A DNA stretch of 64,000 nucleotides, taken from Mesostigma viride. Its lineage: Eukaryota; Streptophyta; Mesostigmatophyceae; Mesostigmatales; Mesostigmataceae. The notes under the pieces were generated by a model. That model was not told the DNA's origin. It saw only the letters and a program-made list of their open reading frames with translations, and did not search any database. This document shows, in pieces, positions 1-12,006 of the stretch; positions within the stretch are counted from its first letter, which is position 1; the number at the start of each line of letters is the position of its first letter. The translations under genes were made by a program, and so were the position numbers. The stretch is from contig RPFO01000941.1 in NCBI GenBank assembly GCA_009746045.1, forward strand, positions 1-64,000. The letters are read 5' to 3'.

Positions 1-879
1 CAGCTTGAAGCTTGAACAGATGTCTTTTAATGGCCATTGCCATTCCCCCAGCCTTTTCTTTTAAGGAACTGGAAAGAAACAGATCTGCCACAGGGAAACC
101 ATTCCATGAGAAATGGATAAAAAACCTATGGAAGTGGCATTACAGAGTACCACCAGAATTAGAACACACAAAATTAAATACATACAGGTTAATTCTATGA
201 GGTCTTCTCCAGGAATTAATCCCACACTCACGTCGGTAGAGCCTCCAGTACAATGACCTTCTGGCGGTGAGTTACATTAATCCCAGATACTATCCCATAA
301 AACCCAGTACATATTCAATATAAGTACAATAAATCCATGACAATTAAAATACCACTTGACAAAGTAAGGCGTATTACAATAGTTTGCCTGTCATTCTCTC
401 AACAGGGGTCTATTGGCGCCCGTCTTACGGCGCCCGTCTACTTGCCAGATGGTAAACTGCCACAGCAAACAAATGACAAAATGAAACACATAGGCAACAA
501 TTAAATCCTGCCCTGGGGAACTAGGGAAGTCTGAACAGGCAAACACCTGAACAGGCCAGCTTGTAGAAACATAATACCAGGGAATCGAACCCCGCCCTAT
601 AAACCCCAGATATGAAGGTTCCCAGACCATTGTGAGAAGTATGTACAAATATACATTTCTTTTAAAATAGAATACATGGTCTGTAATGGACCTGTCAACC
701 TTGTGTAGTCAACAGCATGAACCCCAGCCAAAACCTGGCTGTATCCTGATTAAAATCAGAGTGAGTGTACCATGGTCCATGAGCCTTAGTACAGACTAAA
801 ATACAGGTATTATGCCAGTCACAATGCTGACACTACCACACAATCTGCTCTCTCCAATGCCCTATAACCAGGCACCAGC

Positions 880-3800
880 TTAGACAGCTTGCTGAGATGG
901 GTCCATCAGAGACTGAAGAACCTTGTATTGCACTGCTGCCTTCTGCACTAGCTTGGTCAAAGCATCAGCAGGATTGTCAACCCCAGGGATATGCTCAATA
1001 TTGGCCAAGGAGGACAATTCCTTAAGAAGGAGATAATCCAAGTCCCTACTTCTGGCCATCTGCCTGTGCACAAACTGCACCATCCCCATGGAGTCTGTTT
1101 TTAGAAGAGTGGTAACCTGAAGTGGCCAAGGGAGTGTTAGAAGTCATCTGATGAAGCAACTCCTTCAGATAAAGGCTTGTGTGAATGCCTTCACAAATAG
1201 CCCTACATTCTGCCACATCACTGCTGACAGCCACCCGTTTGTGCAGGCGACTAAACCAGCTCACCAAACTCCCCAGGCCTTCCTGTCTGAGCACAAAGAG
1301 CCCTGCAGCCCTGCCCCTGACCTTGGAGACCTGCCTGCTGTCCATTGAGCTATCCACATACAGCTCCATGCAAATGGGTTGTGATAAATCCACTGCAGAC
1401 AACAGAATGCCAGATGAAGCCCTGACCTGATCAGCCACCTTGGCAGACCCTAGCTCCACCAGCATGTCATCAGGCAACCTGGCTATGACCATAAGGTCTG
1501 GCCTGGAAATGCCTGCCACCCAAGCAACCATGCCCCTGACCATAGGACACAGTGCCTGTGTGATAGATGGAGGAAGCTTGCTAATGAGGGTCTCTTGATA
1601 ATCATTGCCCCCCACCAGCAGCATACGCCACTCCCCCCCCTTCTTCACCAGTGTGGCCTCCATGCCCACAAACAGTAGAGGCTCATTCTCCACCTGCCAT
1701 TGCTCCCTACCCAGAGGAAACTTGGACTTGATGATGGAGATCAGCTCCTTAAGCCACGACGTGGGAGCTATCAGATGTAGGTCATCCCCGTGCAGCGAAG
1801 CATACACTGGTAGGCCTTCCCATTGCCCCAGAAATAGACAGGGGTCTACAGGAGAGACCTTCAAGTTGCAATGCTCCTTCAGGAAACGGTTGAGAGTCTC
1901 CCTCCAGATTATTGGACTTGACCTCAGGCCCTCCAGGCCCTTGAGGATTTTAAGGAACTCAGTGTGAATGTCCCTTTTCCATACAGCAGGCACCCTGACA
2001 TAGAAAGGCGTCTTGCCCTCCCAGTTTTCCTGTGCCACATCTGCATCCCCCTCCAGAAATGCCCTCTTGAAGTCTACCACCACTGAGCCATAGTCCAAGC
2101 CCTTGTTGAGAAGGCCTAGAAATACACACAGCAGCAGCCTCCAAGTGTCATGCAGCATGCCAGGGGTATACAACTCCTCAGCAGTGCACTCACCAGTACC
2201 CTTGAACTCATTCAGCACTGGCCTGACATGTGGTACCTTGACCCCGTCCACCTCCTTCATCTTGATGACAAACTTGAGCTTGAGTAGACGTCGTGCAGGA
2301 GGCAGGTCATTGACAGGTTCCACGCATTTCTTGGAGATCCAGTCCTCCCCAGATTTAATCAGACCCAGTGTGACCTGGGGACACATAATGGGAGAGGACA
2401 TGAGCTTCACCAGGCCTTGGTAGTTGATAGGGCTGTGTCCAGCAAGTGAGTGAGGACCAATGCCCAAACTGCTTGGATGACTAGCAGCTGGCAGTATGAG
2501 GTCATCAACCAAGGGCTCCTGCCCCTGGCACACTTGCACACGCTTAACCGTCCTGGTTACTGCACATGATAGGTGAGTGGTCCTGAAATTAATCAGTGGG
2601 ACCTGACCAGCCCCTTCCTTAGTCAGGAGAGAGGACGTGATCACTACCCCATCCTGGCATAGGAAATTCTGCCCCAGAAGAGCAGGTCCCTGATAGCCCT
2701 CCAAGACACAAAATGCAGTGTCCTGTCCAAGGATAGGAATAGATACCTCACCCAGTACCTTCACGTGTACCCCGCCACTGAAGTCAGACACAAACTGATA
2801 GCTGGGTTCAGTCATGCTGTACCCTGCTGCAGCCCTGGTCCCAATGATGGAAACCTGAGAATTAGTGTCTACCTCTAAGGCAGTGTCCAGCCCCAGATTG
2901 CCATGCCACCTGAGCTTGGCTATCTTGGGCTGCTTCTTGGCTCTTTGTAGAGCCCCAATCAATCCAGCCAAACTTGTCCCCCTGGGCTTGGTTAAAGCCT
3001 TGGGCTTGACAGTTGACTCCCCAGCTGTTGACCTTGCAGCCTGTTCAACAGGTACCTCCGCATCCTGGCCAGGGCTGACAGATTCCCCTGCAACAGATGT
3101 GGTCGTTGCGTCAGTGATGTCACTTGGGACCTGAAAATCCTGCAGATCCTGTGAGCCTTGTGCCTGACTGCCCTCATTCATCAGGTTAGGCTTGACATAT
3201 GACCAACTCAGCCGGTGCACATGCTTTGGTTCGTCCTCCATGCTGACCAAGCATGCGTGGCTAGCTTCATCAACCTGGGTAACCACCCCAGGACTCCAGC
3301 TACCACGTTTGCCATAAAGGCTAGGTTCCTTCCAAGCTAGGACCCTCTGACCCACTTGTGGCTCCAGCATCTTCCAACCCCGGTCCTTCTCCCTCAGCTT
3401 GGCAAAGGTGACATGTGCAGCATGTTTCCAGCCCTCCAGCACATGTGGTGGGCACAGGCCATGATATAGACCCATTGGGCTGACAGCAACTCCATCATAG
3501 TAGAAATTGACCCTGCTGTTCAGCTGCTGCTCCACGTTCCTCAGCCATGCACTCCTGACAAGTGCAGGTGCAGACAAGGGTACCCAGTCTTCAGAGATGA
3601 TCAATTTCTTGACCTCCTGGATTGCCCTTTCTATAGCACCCTGCTGCCCATGAGCCTCCCTAGGTGTAACCAGCAACTCAGGAAGGGTAGGATCACCCTT
3701 GAGATGCTGAAACTGCATGTCCACCTGGATCCTTGTGGTAGGAAACTTGGCTCTTACATTCTGCAGGGCAGCCAGCAAGTACCTGTTCTTCATAGAAGGT

Positions 3801-4369
3801 AAATGCTCAAGCACCTTGTATTTTGTGTACCTGTCCACGCACACCAACAGTTGCATGCCCCTGATGTGTTGGATATCACACTGCAGATCACCAATGCTCT
3901 GAGGTAGAGCTTTGGCATGTGATTTCCTGGGCTTGTTGGAGGACAACTGGCACTTACACCGTGAGGCAGCTTGCTGACACGCCTTGAGAAGGGGTGCCTT
4001 GCCCATACGGAAGGCAAAGTTGTTTGACAGAGAAGTGGCATGCCCAAACATGTTGTGGATTCGGGCACCCAACTCCTGGTACACAGAGGAAGCAGTCCCT
4101 GGCACAGTCAGCCGGACTGTGCTGTCAGGTTGTCCAGCATCACCATGCTGACTTCCATCCTGTTCTGACTCAGAGCCTGAGTCACCCTGCTCATGCCCAA
4201 CACCTGGACCGCCAGCAGGGACCACATGCATACCACCAGAGGCCTTCACACCCCTCTGTGGTTGTACATTGGTTTCTCTCAAAATGAGAGGTCCACCCTC
4301 GTGCCCAGCACGAGGATGCATGCGGTCAGACATTCTTACAGCTGCACCAGCTGTCAAGGACGTCTTCAT
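880..4369 (-). pseudogene. E1 pol: integrase-protease-RT-RNase H polyprotein, frameshifted
   Basis: The main frame (4369 to 1046) encodes about 1107 residues. First comes an integrase with an HHCC zinc site and D, D, E residues in CDIQHIR, QVDMQF and GAIER. A retropepsin-like domain follows, with LEVDTNSQVSI and ALLGQNF. The RT has VDFKRAFLEGD and SLHGDDLHLI (HGDD replacing YxDD). RNase H starts at YVDSSMDSR. The last part of RNase H (GMVQFVHRQ to DNPADALTK) is in a different frame, 1089 to 880, so one indel near 1090 breaks the gene. Comparison with E3 pol, which is continuous, supports this. The integrase-protease-RT order is not the usual Copia order. The gene is inactive as written. Confidence 0.88.
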
Positions 4370-4501
4370 AGGAACCTGTACCTCTCCAGGTGACCTGGGG
4401 CCACCCTGAACCTGGAGATCACCCTCTTGTTGCCCAGATATAAAATCTGCATTGGAGCACCTGGCCTCCCCTTGGGTGAATTAAGGTGTGTAGGGGTTGC
4501 C

Positions 4502-5637
4502 TCAGACAGTCACTGCTCCTTGTTGTCTTCTTGCTGACTGCCCTTTGAAGGCTGGCCTGCCTGGGACTTGTTGTTGTTCTTCTTTGTTGTTGTTATTCTT
4601 GTTGCTGCCCTGGCCCTGGGTCTTCTTGAAGCTGGGACACTCCTTCTTGATGTGCCCCCACCCCTTGCACAGGTAGCATTGTATCTTTGACTTGCCCTGG
4701 CCACTGCCCCCGTTGTCAGACGCGTTGCCCTGCTTGGGCTGACCACCCACCCTCCTGAACACCGACTTGGAGTGTGACCTCCCGTCAGGGTCGGGTGAAT
4801 GATTGGCCTTCCGCTTCAATGTTGTGGTTGCCCTTACGCCCTCCTTGGCTTCTGTCAGCCTCGGACGATTTGGAGCCACCCTGGGTACGCCCACCTGCCT
4901 GGGTAGCCTTCACTGCTGGCACTCCACCCTCAAACAGCTCCACTGCCTCGAGTGCTAGTTTGATTATGACCTTGTAGGCCTTGAGGGTTGAGTGTGGGGC
5001 ACACAACATGACCTTTAAGGAGCCACGTGTAGCCTTGCATGTCCAGCCCAGAAACCTTGAGCCAGTTTGTCAGGGCTATGTTGTCAGCAACATTAAAGCC
5101 GTGAGCCCTGCCCTCCTCAACCATTTTACAATAGTTAAGGAAGTTCTGGATTAGGTCTCCCTTGACCTCCCACCCCTGGTATTTATCCTGCCAATGGATC
5201 CCCACTTTCTTCCTCTGATCCTCTAGCAGCTCCTTTAATTCTGCCACGTAGCTGGACCAGGCCTTGTTGGCCTTCTTACACTCTCTAGTGAGGTCCTTTA
5301 TCTGATCTGTACACTTGCCAAAAGTCTGGCTACCTATCCAGATCTGGTAATAGTTTGTACCACCGTACAAACTTGGAAACCCCTCTAGCCCAGCTTCCAC
5401 AAACTCCTCAGCCTGCTTGGGCTTTGAGTCTGACGTGACAGGTTGCAGTTGATTCACAATAAGCAAACCCTGGGTGGTAAGGTCATAACCAAGAACAGCT
5501 TGTGTATTATTAGGGTTGTGATGAACATTGGTAATTTCCCTGGTGACACCCACGTCATCTACGTGAGCTGTCCCACTACCAGCACCACCATTATTCCCAC
5601 TGGCTGGGGCACCTTTGCTACGGCGCCCGTCTGCCAT
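4502..5637 (-). pseudogene. E1 gag with CCHC zinc knuckle, frameshifted
   Basis: The 5' part (5637 to about 4930, 235 residues, starting MADGRRSKG) is hydrophilic then helical and resembles the Gag core of E3 in position and length. The 3' part (4894 to 4502) is basic and carries a zinc knuckle, CYLCKGWGHIKKEC (CX2CX4HX4C), the usual nucleic-acid-binding end of Gag. The two parts, and a linking piece at 5009-4785, lie in different frames, so at least two indels have broken the ORF. Gag would package the element RNA into virus-like particles. The stop of this part lies about 130 bases before the start of pol. Identification as Gag rests on the knuckle and position, as Gag cores diverge strongly. 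Confidence 0.75.
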
Positions 5638-5804
5638 TCTGCACTACAAGCTATCCACAAAAGAAAACACCTCAGCAAAGCAGCAAATAAAGTATGTACA
5701 AAACTGTCTCAAGTGCCGCCTGCGCCGGTGTCGCTGCCGCCCCCGCGAATCGCCGCTGAAAATCGACAAAATGCCGACTTGTACGTGAAAACGGGCCGAT
5801 TTAT

Positions 5805-6554
5805 TCAGTAATCGAGGCCGCGAAAATCACAGTACTGGTAGGAGTACGCTGGGTCCTCCATATCCGGCGTGTGTGCCGGACCTGCGCCCGTATGTATCAA
5901 CACCGGTGTGTTGGCTGCGTTTTGCGTCGGTTCGAAAATTTCAATTCGCCGACGCGCGACGAGGCGCAGAGGATGTGTAAAGATCGACAGCAACTCCCAG
6001 CCTGCGGGAATCCACTCTCGCAAGGCTGCAAGAAAAGCCACCAGGTTAATGAGAACCTGGCGTTCTCGACTGCGTACGCCGCGGGTGAGCAGCGACAGCA
6101 ATGCGAGGTCTTGAAATAAGTTGGTTGTGACCACCGGCGCGCCCCCCGTGCGCGTCGATGCCCAGTTTTGCAGGTTTCTCTGGTAGCCGGTCAGCGAGGA
6201 AATGGCGTTGTCGATCTCCTCGATGGCGGTGGTGACCTCAGTTACCGACCGCAAACCGCCACGGACCTGGACCGTGAATTGCGAAAGAATGTTTCGAATG
6301 GTGTCCAGCGGCCCACGAATGGCCGGCACCAGTTGCGGCAGTTGGGGGTTCTCGGGAAAATCCCCGAGCAATGGGAGTGCTGCGCGCTGCCGACGATGAA
6401 GTTCGTCGAGCGAAATCGTGACCTCGTCAAGCAATTGTTGCCACGATGGCGCAGCCGGCCTGGGCTCGCGCGAAGGCGGAGCCGGTAAGGGGTCAGCCGG
6501 CGGAGCAGCTACCTCCTCATCCGTTGGAATTCGGAATTCTTCAGAATTTGGCAT
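5805..6554 (-). CDS. E1 leader ORF (249 aa) between LTR and gag, function unknown
   Basis: This is an intact frame starting MPNSEEFRIP, 24 bases after the inferred 5' LTR end and about 165 bases before gag. It is proline-rich at the N-terminus (residues about 18-38) and then mostly helical with leucine-rich stretches (IRNILSQFTV, LALLSLLTRG, VLINLVAFLAAL). There is no zinc knuckle, catalytic motif or signal peptide. E3 has an ORF of similar size and composition in the same place (28075-28839), so an extra leader protein may be a regular feature of this sub-family. It could be an N-terminal Gag piece or an accessory protein. I do not recognise a family. It remains open although gag and pol of the same element are broken. 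Confidence 0.6.
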   Translation of the reverse strand: MPNSEEFRIPTDEEVAAPPADPLPAPPSREPRPAAPSWQQLLDEVTISLDELHRRQRAALPLLGDFPENPQLPQLVPAIRGPLDTIRNILSQFTVQVRGGLRSVTEVTTAIEEIDNAISSLTGYQRNLQNWASTRTGGAPVVTTNLFQDLALLSLLTRGVRSRERQVLINLVAFLAALREWIPAGWELLSIFTHPLRLVARRRIEIFEPTQNAANTPVLIHTGAGPAHTPDMEDPAYSYQYCDFRGLDY

Positions 6555-6578
6555 GTTTGGAACGAGGCGAGTAATACG

Positions 6579-7088
6579 AGTTGAGAGAGCGTGAATGCCT
6601 TGAATTCCGCCATGGTTCTTGCAGGAAAGTTGCCTTTATTATGAATAAGGAACACAGACGTAAGTCACCTCACTTCCAAGACTGCACGCAGCACAGACGA
6701 CAGGGTCGCAGTGCCAAGAGAGCGTGCACGCAAGAACTAGCGTCCTAGAGCTACCAAGTCACACATATAGGTTGCTAGGGACGCGTCCAAGTATTCAGCT
6801 GTACTGTCACAGCTGAACTGTCAATCAATTGATTACACAGACTCTGGCACGCCTTTGGCGCGCAGATCTATCAATTGTCCATACGGCTAGTCCTGTGGAT
6901 CTATCCGTACACTACTCAGCATCAATTGTCTCATAGGTCCTGGCGCGCTACAGCACGCCTACCTATCAATTGACCATCAAGTCCTGTACAAGCCCTGTCA
7001 ACGTCCTGCGGACTATCAAAGTGACACTTGTACATCCTGTGTCCGTACGCGCCCACAGTGGCGCGCCGGGTACTGTCGGCACAGCCTA
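6579..7088 (-). repeat. E1 5' LTR, main part (rest at 12046-12060)
   Basis: In element orientation the LTR is inferred to begin at 12060 with AGTTATGACG, to be interrupted at the TA at 7087-7088 by a DNA transposon, and to end with CTCTCAACT at 6579. The uninterrupted length would be about 525 bp. It contains an AATAAAGG that could be a polyadenylation signal (minus strand, near 6640). The LTR end is supported because the next bases, CGTATTACTCG, match the bases that follow the E3 5' LTR. The partner LTR is outside the window, so the limits are provisional. Confidence 0.55.
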
Positions 7089-7125
7089 CAGTACCAACCC
7101 GCGGTAACGCAACTAGTTACGCAAC
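7089..7125 (+). repeat. Left 37-bp TIR of Tc1/mariner-like element
   Basis: It is identical to the reverse complement of 12007-12043. It begins CAGTACC and contains GTAACGCAACTAGTTACGC, itself nearly palindromic. TA precedes it at 7087-7088. Confidence 0.85.
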
Positions 7126-7795
7126 TAATCAAAAAAAATTAAATGACGTATTTATATGAAGGAAGTGTAGGGCTACCCAACGCCACCTTCCGTTGCGTAA
7201 AAGCTTATGTCTACAGAAAGATACGGGGTCAGGAAGAATCGCCATAGCCAGTTCCGCAAAAGGCACTCACCGATTTTGCGGTTCCGCAACGAGGGAGAAA
7301 CGCAACAAACATGGGGTACCCTCGATGTAGGGGCCAATAATGAACTGACGCGTTGCGGTTAAAAAGGATGAGGCGGAAGTCAGAAGTCTGAAATTGATCG
7401 ATCCTCAGTTATTACGTCTGGCTTCCTCGTATTTACGAAAGGTGCGTACGGGCTGCCACCGGTACGTACAGTACGTAGTACCAGGTCCGCCATGGCATAT
7501 CGACGTGTTAAAATTTGGCATACACGCCAAAATTAATTTTGCCCGACAGGCTCATGAAATATAATGTGTTCGCTTGGACTGTATATATGTACTGAAAGCA
7601 TAGCATCATTGACGATGGCTTGTGCGAAATCCTCTGTGCGAAATGTAAAGTACTAATCGTGGATCGGACGTGCATAACGTGCATGTACCAAAAAATTTGT
7701 GGGCGCGGTGTACGTATTTTTCACACTTGATCATCGTGAACCGGCGTGTACCCTCGTCCGGCGCACGCATTACATACTACATACACGTGTACGTA

Positions 7796-7877
7796 CGACA
7801 GGACAACAGCTATCTATCAATGATGATAGATAGCTGTTTGTCCTGTCGGTCATTGATAGATAGCTGTTGTCCTGTCG
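7796..7877. repeat. Inverted repeat, 28-bp perfect arms
   Basis: The arms 7796-7823 (CGACAGGACAACAGC...) and 7850-7877 are reverse complements. The 26-base loop holds a third partial copy of the same arm (GATAGATAGCTGT). It can form a long hairpin. It lies inside the Tc1/mariner-like element. Confidence 0.8.
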
Positions 7878-8092
7878 GAGATAGTACAACAATTACAATA
7901 CATTATCACTTGATCTTAGCTTGCAATTTATAAACATTAAATCATCATTTTTAAAAGGAACAAATATAATTGATCATCCACAAGTCCGCCTGTAAGTGGG
8001 TGCACACGGGTGTACACTACGGGTGTACACAGGTGTACACGCCGGGTGTATTATGTAGTAGAAACAGCCCGGTACATGCTCTACCACCAGTC

Positions 8093-8345
8093 TGCCACAC
8101 GCTAAGTGTCGTTGGTATGTAGCTAGTGGCGTGACCCACAACGTCGTTGTGGGTCACGCTCCACTTCGGTCTACTGCCACACGCCGTGTCGGCGCTTGGT
8201 ATCTACATCTATGTGGTGGCGTGACCCACAACGTCGTTGTGGGTCACGCTCCACTTCGGTCTATGTACTGCCATGCCACACGCTAAGTGTCGGCGCTTGG
8301 TATGTAAGCTTACTGTATTTAGTCATTTTAGTGGCGTGATCCACA
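8093..8345. repeat. Direct repeats each holding a GTGACCCACAAC palindrome
   Basis: Two full units and a partial third are seen, each with CCACACGC...GTGTCG...TTGGTAT and a palindrome GCGTGACCCACAACG paired with CGTTGTGGGTCACGC around 8130-8160 and 8220-8250. The third unit is degraded (GTGGCGTGATCCACAACG near 8332). No coding potential is seen. Confidence 0.75.
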
Positions 8346-8439
8346 ACGAAGCCGATACATGTGTACCCTCATCTGACACTTATGTACTAATACCGTCTCT
8401 GACACATATGTAAGTACTAATAATGCCGTCTCCCAAGGT

Positions 8440-8840
8440 ACGCAATCTACCGACTTGCGTGCTCAAGGGGCCGGTTTTCCCCCGGGTGCGCACTTCTCAG
8501 AATCGCACGACCACACCGCGCGCAACCTGGAGTGTGCGTTTGAAAGAAAACAATGCCATTTCCAAAGGTGTAGGTACGCAATCTATCGACTTTACTAGGG
8601 AGTGCGTAACTAGGGAGTGCGCAAGGGGCCGGTTTCCCCCGGGTGCGCACTTCTCAGAATCGCACAACCACACCGCGCGCAACCTGGAGTGTGCGTTTGA
8701 AAGAAAACAATGCCATTTCCAAAGGTGTAGGTACGCAATCTATCGACTTTACTAGGGAGTGCGTAACTAGGGAGTGCGCAAGGGGCCGGTTTCCCCCCGG
8801 GTGCGCACTTCTCAGAATCGCACGACCACACCGTGCAACC
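8440..8840. repeat. Tandem repeat, about 157-bp period, 2.5 copies
   Basis: The block GGGTGCGCACTTCTCAGAAT recurs at 8484, 8641 and 8799, and the intervening sequence is nearly identical between copies. The ORFs here are simply the repeat read through. Confidence 0.85.
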
Positions 8841-9716
8841 TGAAGTGCGTGAATTGGCACCGTGCGCGTTTCGGAAATGCACGACTTAGCCATGGCGGCT
8901 TTGCACCCGTGCTTGCAATTTACTGTACGTTTGCGGACGAATTTCCCGGCCAAACTCAGGAAATAGAGCTTATACGTCCCAAATATGATTCGGATCAATT
9001 TTTAGCTCGCGGGGATGCGATTTACCACGTGCCGTCAGTGTTCTTGCTGGGAAAAACTGCGATCAGGCAGGTTCGACGGAATTGATTACTACAAGTGCTT
9101 TACGGCGCAACCCGGCGGGTGTCTAGGTTTATTTAATTACTTGTTATCATGCATCGTCGTTGAATATAGGCAGCGGCAGTAAAGATTTGACGATTTTGAC
9201 CACTCTGTCACATCACAGCTTGTGTGCCGCAAAGTGCCGCTTTTGCGGGCACTGCCTGGGCCAAGGTAACGTTAGCCATGCAAGGTATGGCTGGTTTATC
9301 GTTCCCCCATGGTTTCCTGACGTTTGTAAATGAATTTAATCTTGTGAGGCGTTGTCACTTTTCAGCCTTGATGATCTTTCTCGACCGTTGCCTGGCCCTC
9401 TCTAAAGCCCTCTTTTTTTACCATGCAAATGCCACACCATGGTGTGGTAGTGCATGTTTCTAACGCTAAATGCGTTGAATAACATTCATAGATGTTATTT
9501 ATTCTTTTGCTACGTTCATATTGCGTGATTGTTTGGCCATGGGCTGCTTCAAGGGTGCTTTCAAGCTTATACGGGTGATAGAAAATCTTGGTGACAAACC
9601 ATGGGCATAATGTGCCAGTCAGTATGCTGGCCATGTCATGTCAAAATAAACAGTTTAGCCAGGAGGAGGAGGATTATAAGATGCTGAGCTGGGCTTACAA
9701 CTGTTTAGGGTTTAGG

Positions 9717-9905
9717 GTTGTGATGGTTGGATGGTTGGGGGCTGCAGCTAGCGTGCGTGGATAAATAGTGGTTGGATGGTGAGGATTTGCTGCCATGTGT
9801 GCATGGATGGTGGTGGGATGGTGGGGGGTTGCAGCCATGCATGCGTGGATGGTGGTGGGATGGTGGGGGGTGCAGCCATGCGTGCATGGATGGTGGTTGC
9901 AACTG
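9717..9905. repeat. Minisatellite with GGATGGTGG core
   Basis: Units of roughly 60 bp contain TGGATGGTGGTGGGATGGTG and GCAGCCATGCNTGCATGG. The reverse complement of this unit makes up 10290-10850. It is interior to the Tc1/mariner-like element. Confidence 0.8.
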
Positions 9906-9959
9906 CCCATTGTTCATGATCCAGGAAATTTACGGCTAGACTATGCGAAGTTGAATTGA

Positions 9960-10190
9960 ATTATTTAAATTGAATAGAATTGAATTGAACTGAACTGACT
10001 TGAATTGAATTGAATTGAATTGAATTGAATTGAATTGAATTGAATTGAATTGAATTGAATTGAATTGAATTGAATTGAATTGATTGCATTGAATTGTCAA
10101 TTGAATTGTCAATTGAGTTGTCAATTGAATTGTCAATTGAATTGTCAATTGAATTGTCAATTGAATTGTCAATTGTCAATTGTCAATTGA
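9960..10190. repeat. (AATTG)n and AATTGTCAATTG microsatellite block
   Basis: The first part to about 10083 is a pentamer GAATT array. The second part, to about 10190, is a 12-mer AATTGTCAATTG array, which is palindromic. ORFs across it are repeat artefacts. Confidence 0.9.
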
Positions 10191-10289
10191 ACTAAATTTC
10201 GTCTCATTTAATCAGTAAGCTTACTTTAATCCATTAATTATAATCCATGACTTAGAAGTATCAAGAAGTCCCTACATCCCCACCATCAA

Positions 10290-10850
10290 GGACTCCCTAC
10301 ACCCCCATCATCCAACTACCATCCACGCACGCATGGCTGCAACCCCCCACTATCAAACCATCATCCACGCACACATGGCTGCAGCCCACCACCATCAAAC
10401 AACCATTAATGCATGCATGGCAGCATCCCCCACCATCCAACCGCCATCCACGCATGCATGGCTGCACCCCCACCATCCAACCACCATCCACGCACACATG
10501 GCTGCAACCCCCCATCTTCCAACCACCATCCACGCACACATGGCTGCAACCCCCCACCATCAAACCACCATCGGCACGCATGCATGGCAGCAAAACCTCA
10601 CCATCCAACCACCATCCACGCATGCATGGCTGAACCCCCACAATCCAACCACCATCCACGCACAACACATGGCTGCAACCCCCACCATCCAACCATCATC
10701 CACGCACACATGGCTGCAGCCCACCACCATCAAACAACCATTAGTGCATGCATGGCAGCAATCCCTCGCCATCCAACCACCATCCACACACGCATTGCTG
10801 CAGCCCCCCACCATTCAAGCACCATCCACGCACATACGCCATCACCTCCT
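10290..10850. repeat. Minisatellite, inverted relative to 9717-9905
   Basis: About 12 units contain CCACCATCCACGCANNCATG and GCTGCANCCCCCACCATC. This is the complement of the 9717-9905 unit, so the two arrays form a very long inverted repeat around the AATTG block. Confidence 0.85.
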
Positions 10851-10859
10851 ACAGTAATG

Positions 10860-12000
10860 TCCAACCACCATCCACAAAGCACGGGGCTTATGGATTACAA
10901 GGCATTCAGCACGCCTGAATGCATGTAAGGCATGGACCACAAAATTTGCAGATGGCATGCTGAGAAAAGTAAAATCTGATTAAAATGTAGCAATGCCGTT
11001 AATAACAGCAATAACGCCTAGAAACTGACCAGTCTTTTGCACGCTTCTTGGAACAAGGACGCCGCCACCAGGCAGGTCAGGTCGGTTTCCTGACTACGCA
11101 ATATAGACTCTCTAATACAAACTTTAAAAAATAAATGAAGCACGTGCAGCAAAATCAATGTCTTCCTGGCCAGTTCTCGACAATCTTACAAGCACGCCAC
11201 CGGAAACGTTAGTCAAAATAGCAAAAGCTGCGGGAAATTTGGCGAGGAAACAAAACGGCGAACAAAACGGTAAGAACATCCCGGAGATGACGCTAAAACC
11301 AAGCCATAACGGACTGTTCAAGCGCAAACAGATTGGTAGATGAGGTGCAGAAAAAGAGCCTTCCGCAGCAGGCCTGATTACCTGCCTGGCACGCGAGGAA
11401 AGCGAGTTAACCATGGCAGGCTGGAATGCGCTTCGCGCAGGCCTGCTTACTTTACCTCCGAAGGAAACCGGAAATGGCCACAAATCAAAGCTAATTCGCT
11501 TGATTCCTATTTCCTCACTTTAAACCCCTCCCTTCTGCGTCGTTCAATACCAGGAATCTTGGCTATCACTCTGGCAAGAAGCCAATCTAATATATTCATC
11601 GCGGCCAGATTTGCGAATCAGACCCCCTCGCAACCGTGGGTTAAAGAAGGGCAGCGGTCTTTCATACCTAATGCATATTTCGTCAACAAAACATCTTTTG
11701 GAGTATCTTTCATACAGCATCGATCTCCATAACTTTTTTGCATTTCGGCCGACAAATTAGGCAAGTTTTCATGGAACGCGCACCGCCATGGCCACCTTCG
11801 CACGTATACACTACACAGCCAGGCCCCTTTTACGTTCTGTACTTCTGTAGGTACATTACGTGTTGGGCCGGTGGTCAGCTCGTAACAAGTCAGTCAGTCT
11901 GTCTCGTGCGGAACTTCAAGTACGAAATTCGCCACCACTTTGGGCCGTATCGGTCCTTGGTAGTTACGCAACAAACATTCGATCGGTCGCCGTGGAAAGT
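10860..12000. other. Non-coding interior of the TIR element
   Basis: I see only short unconvincing frames. No transposase motif, RNA gene or further repeat is recognised. Confidence 0.5.
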
Positions 12001-12006
12001 ACCATT

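Noticed and set aside
5869-6488. Plus-strand ORFs opposite the E1 leader ORF
   Set aside because: No motif. The minus-strand ORF is longer and fits the element layout.
8093-8840. CRISPR-like array
   Set aside because: Repeats are long, degenerate and few, with no uniform spacers and no cas genes. They are tandem satellites in a eukaryotic element.
9936-10179. Small Asn/Ser/Ile/Gln-rich proteins
   Set aside because: They are readings of the AATTG microsatellite.
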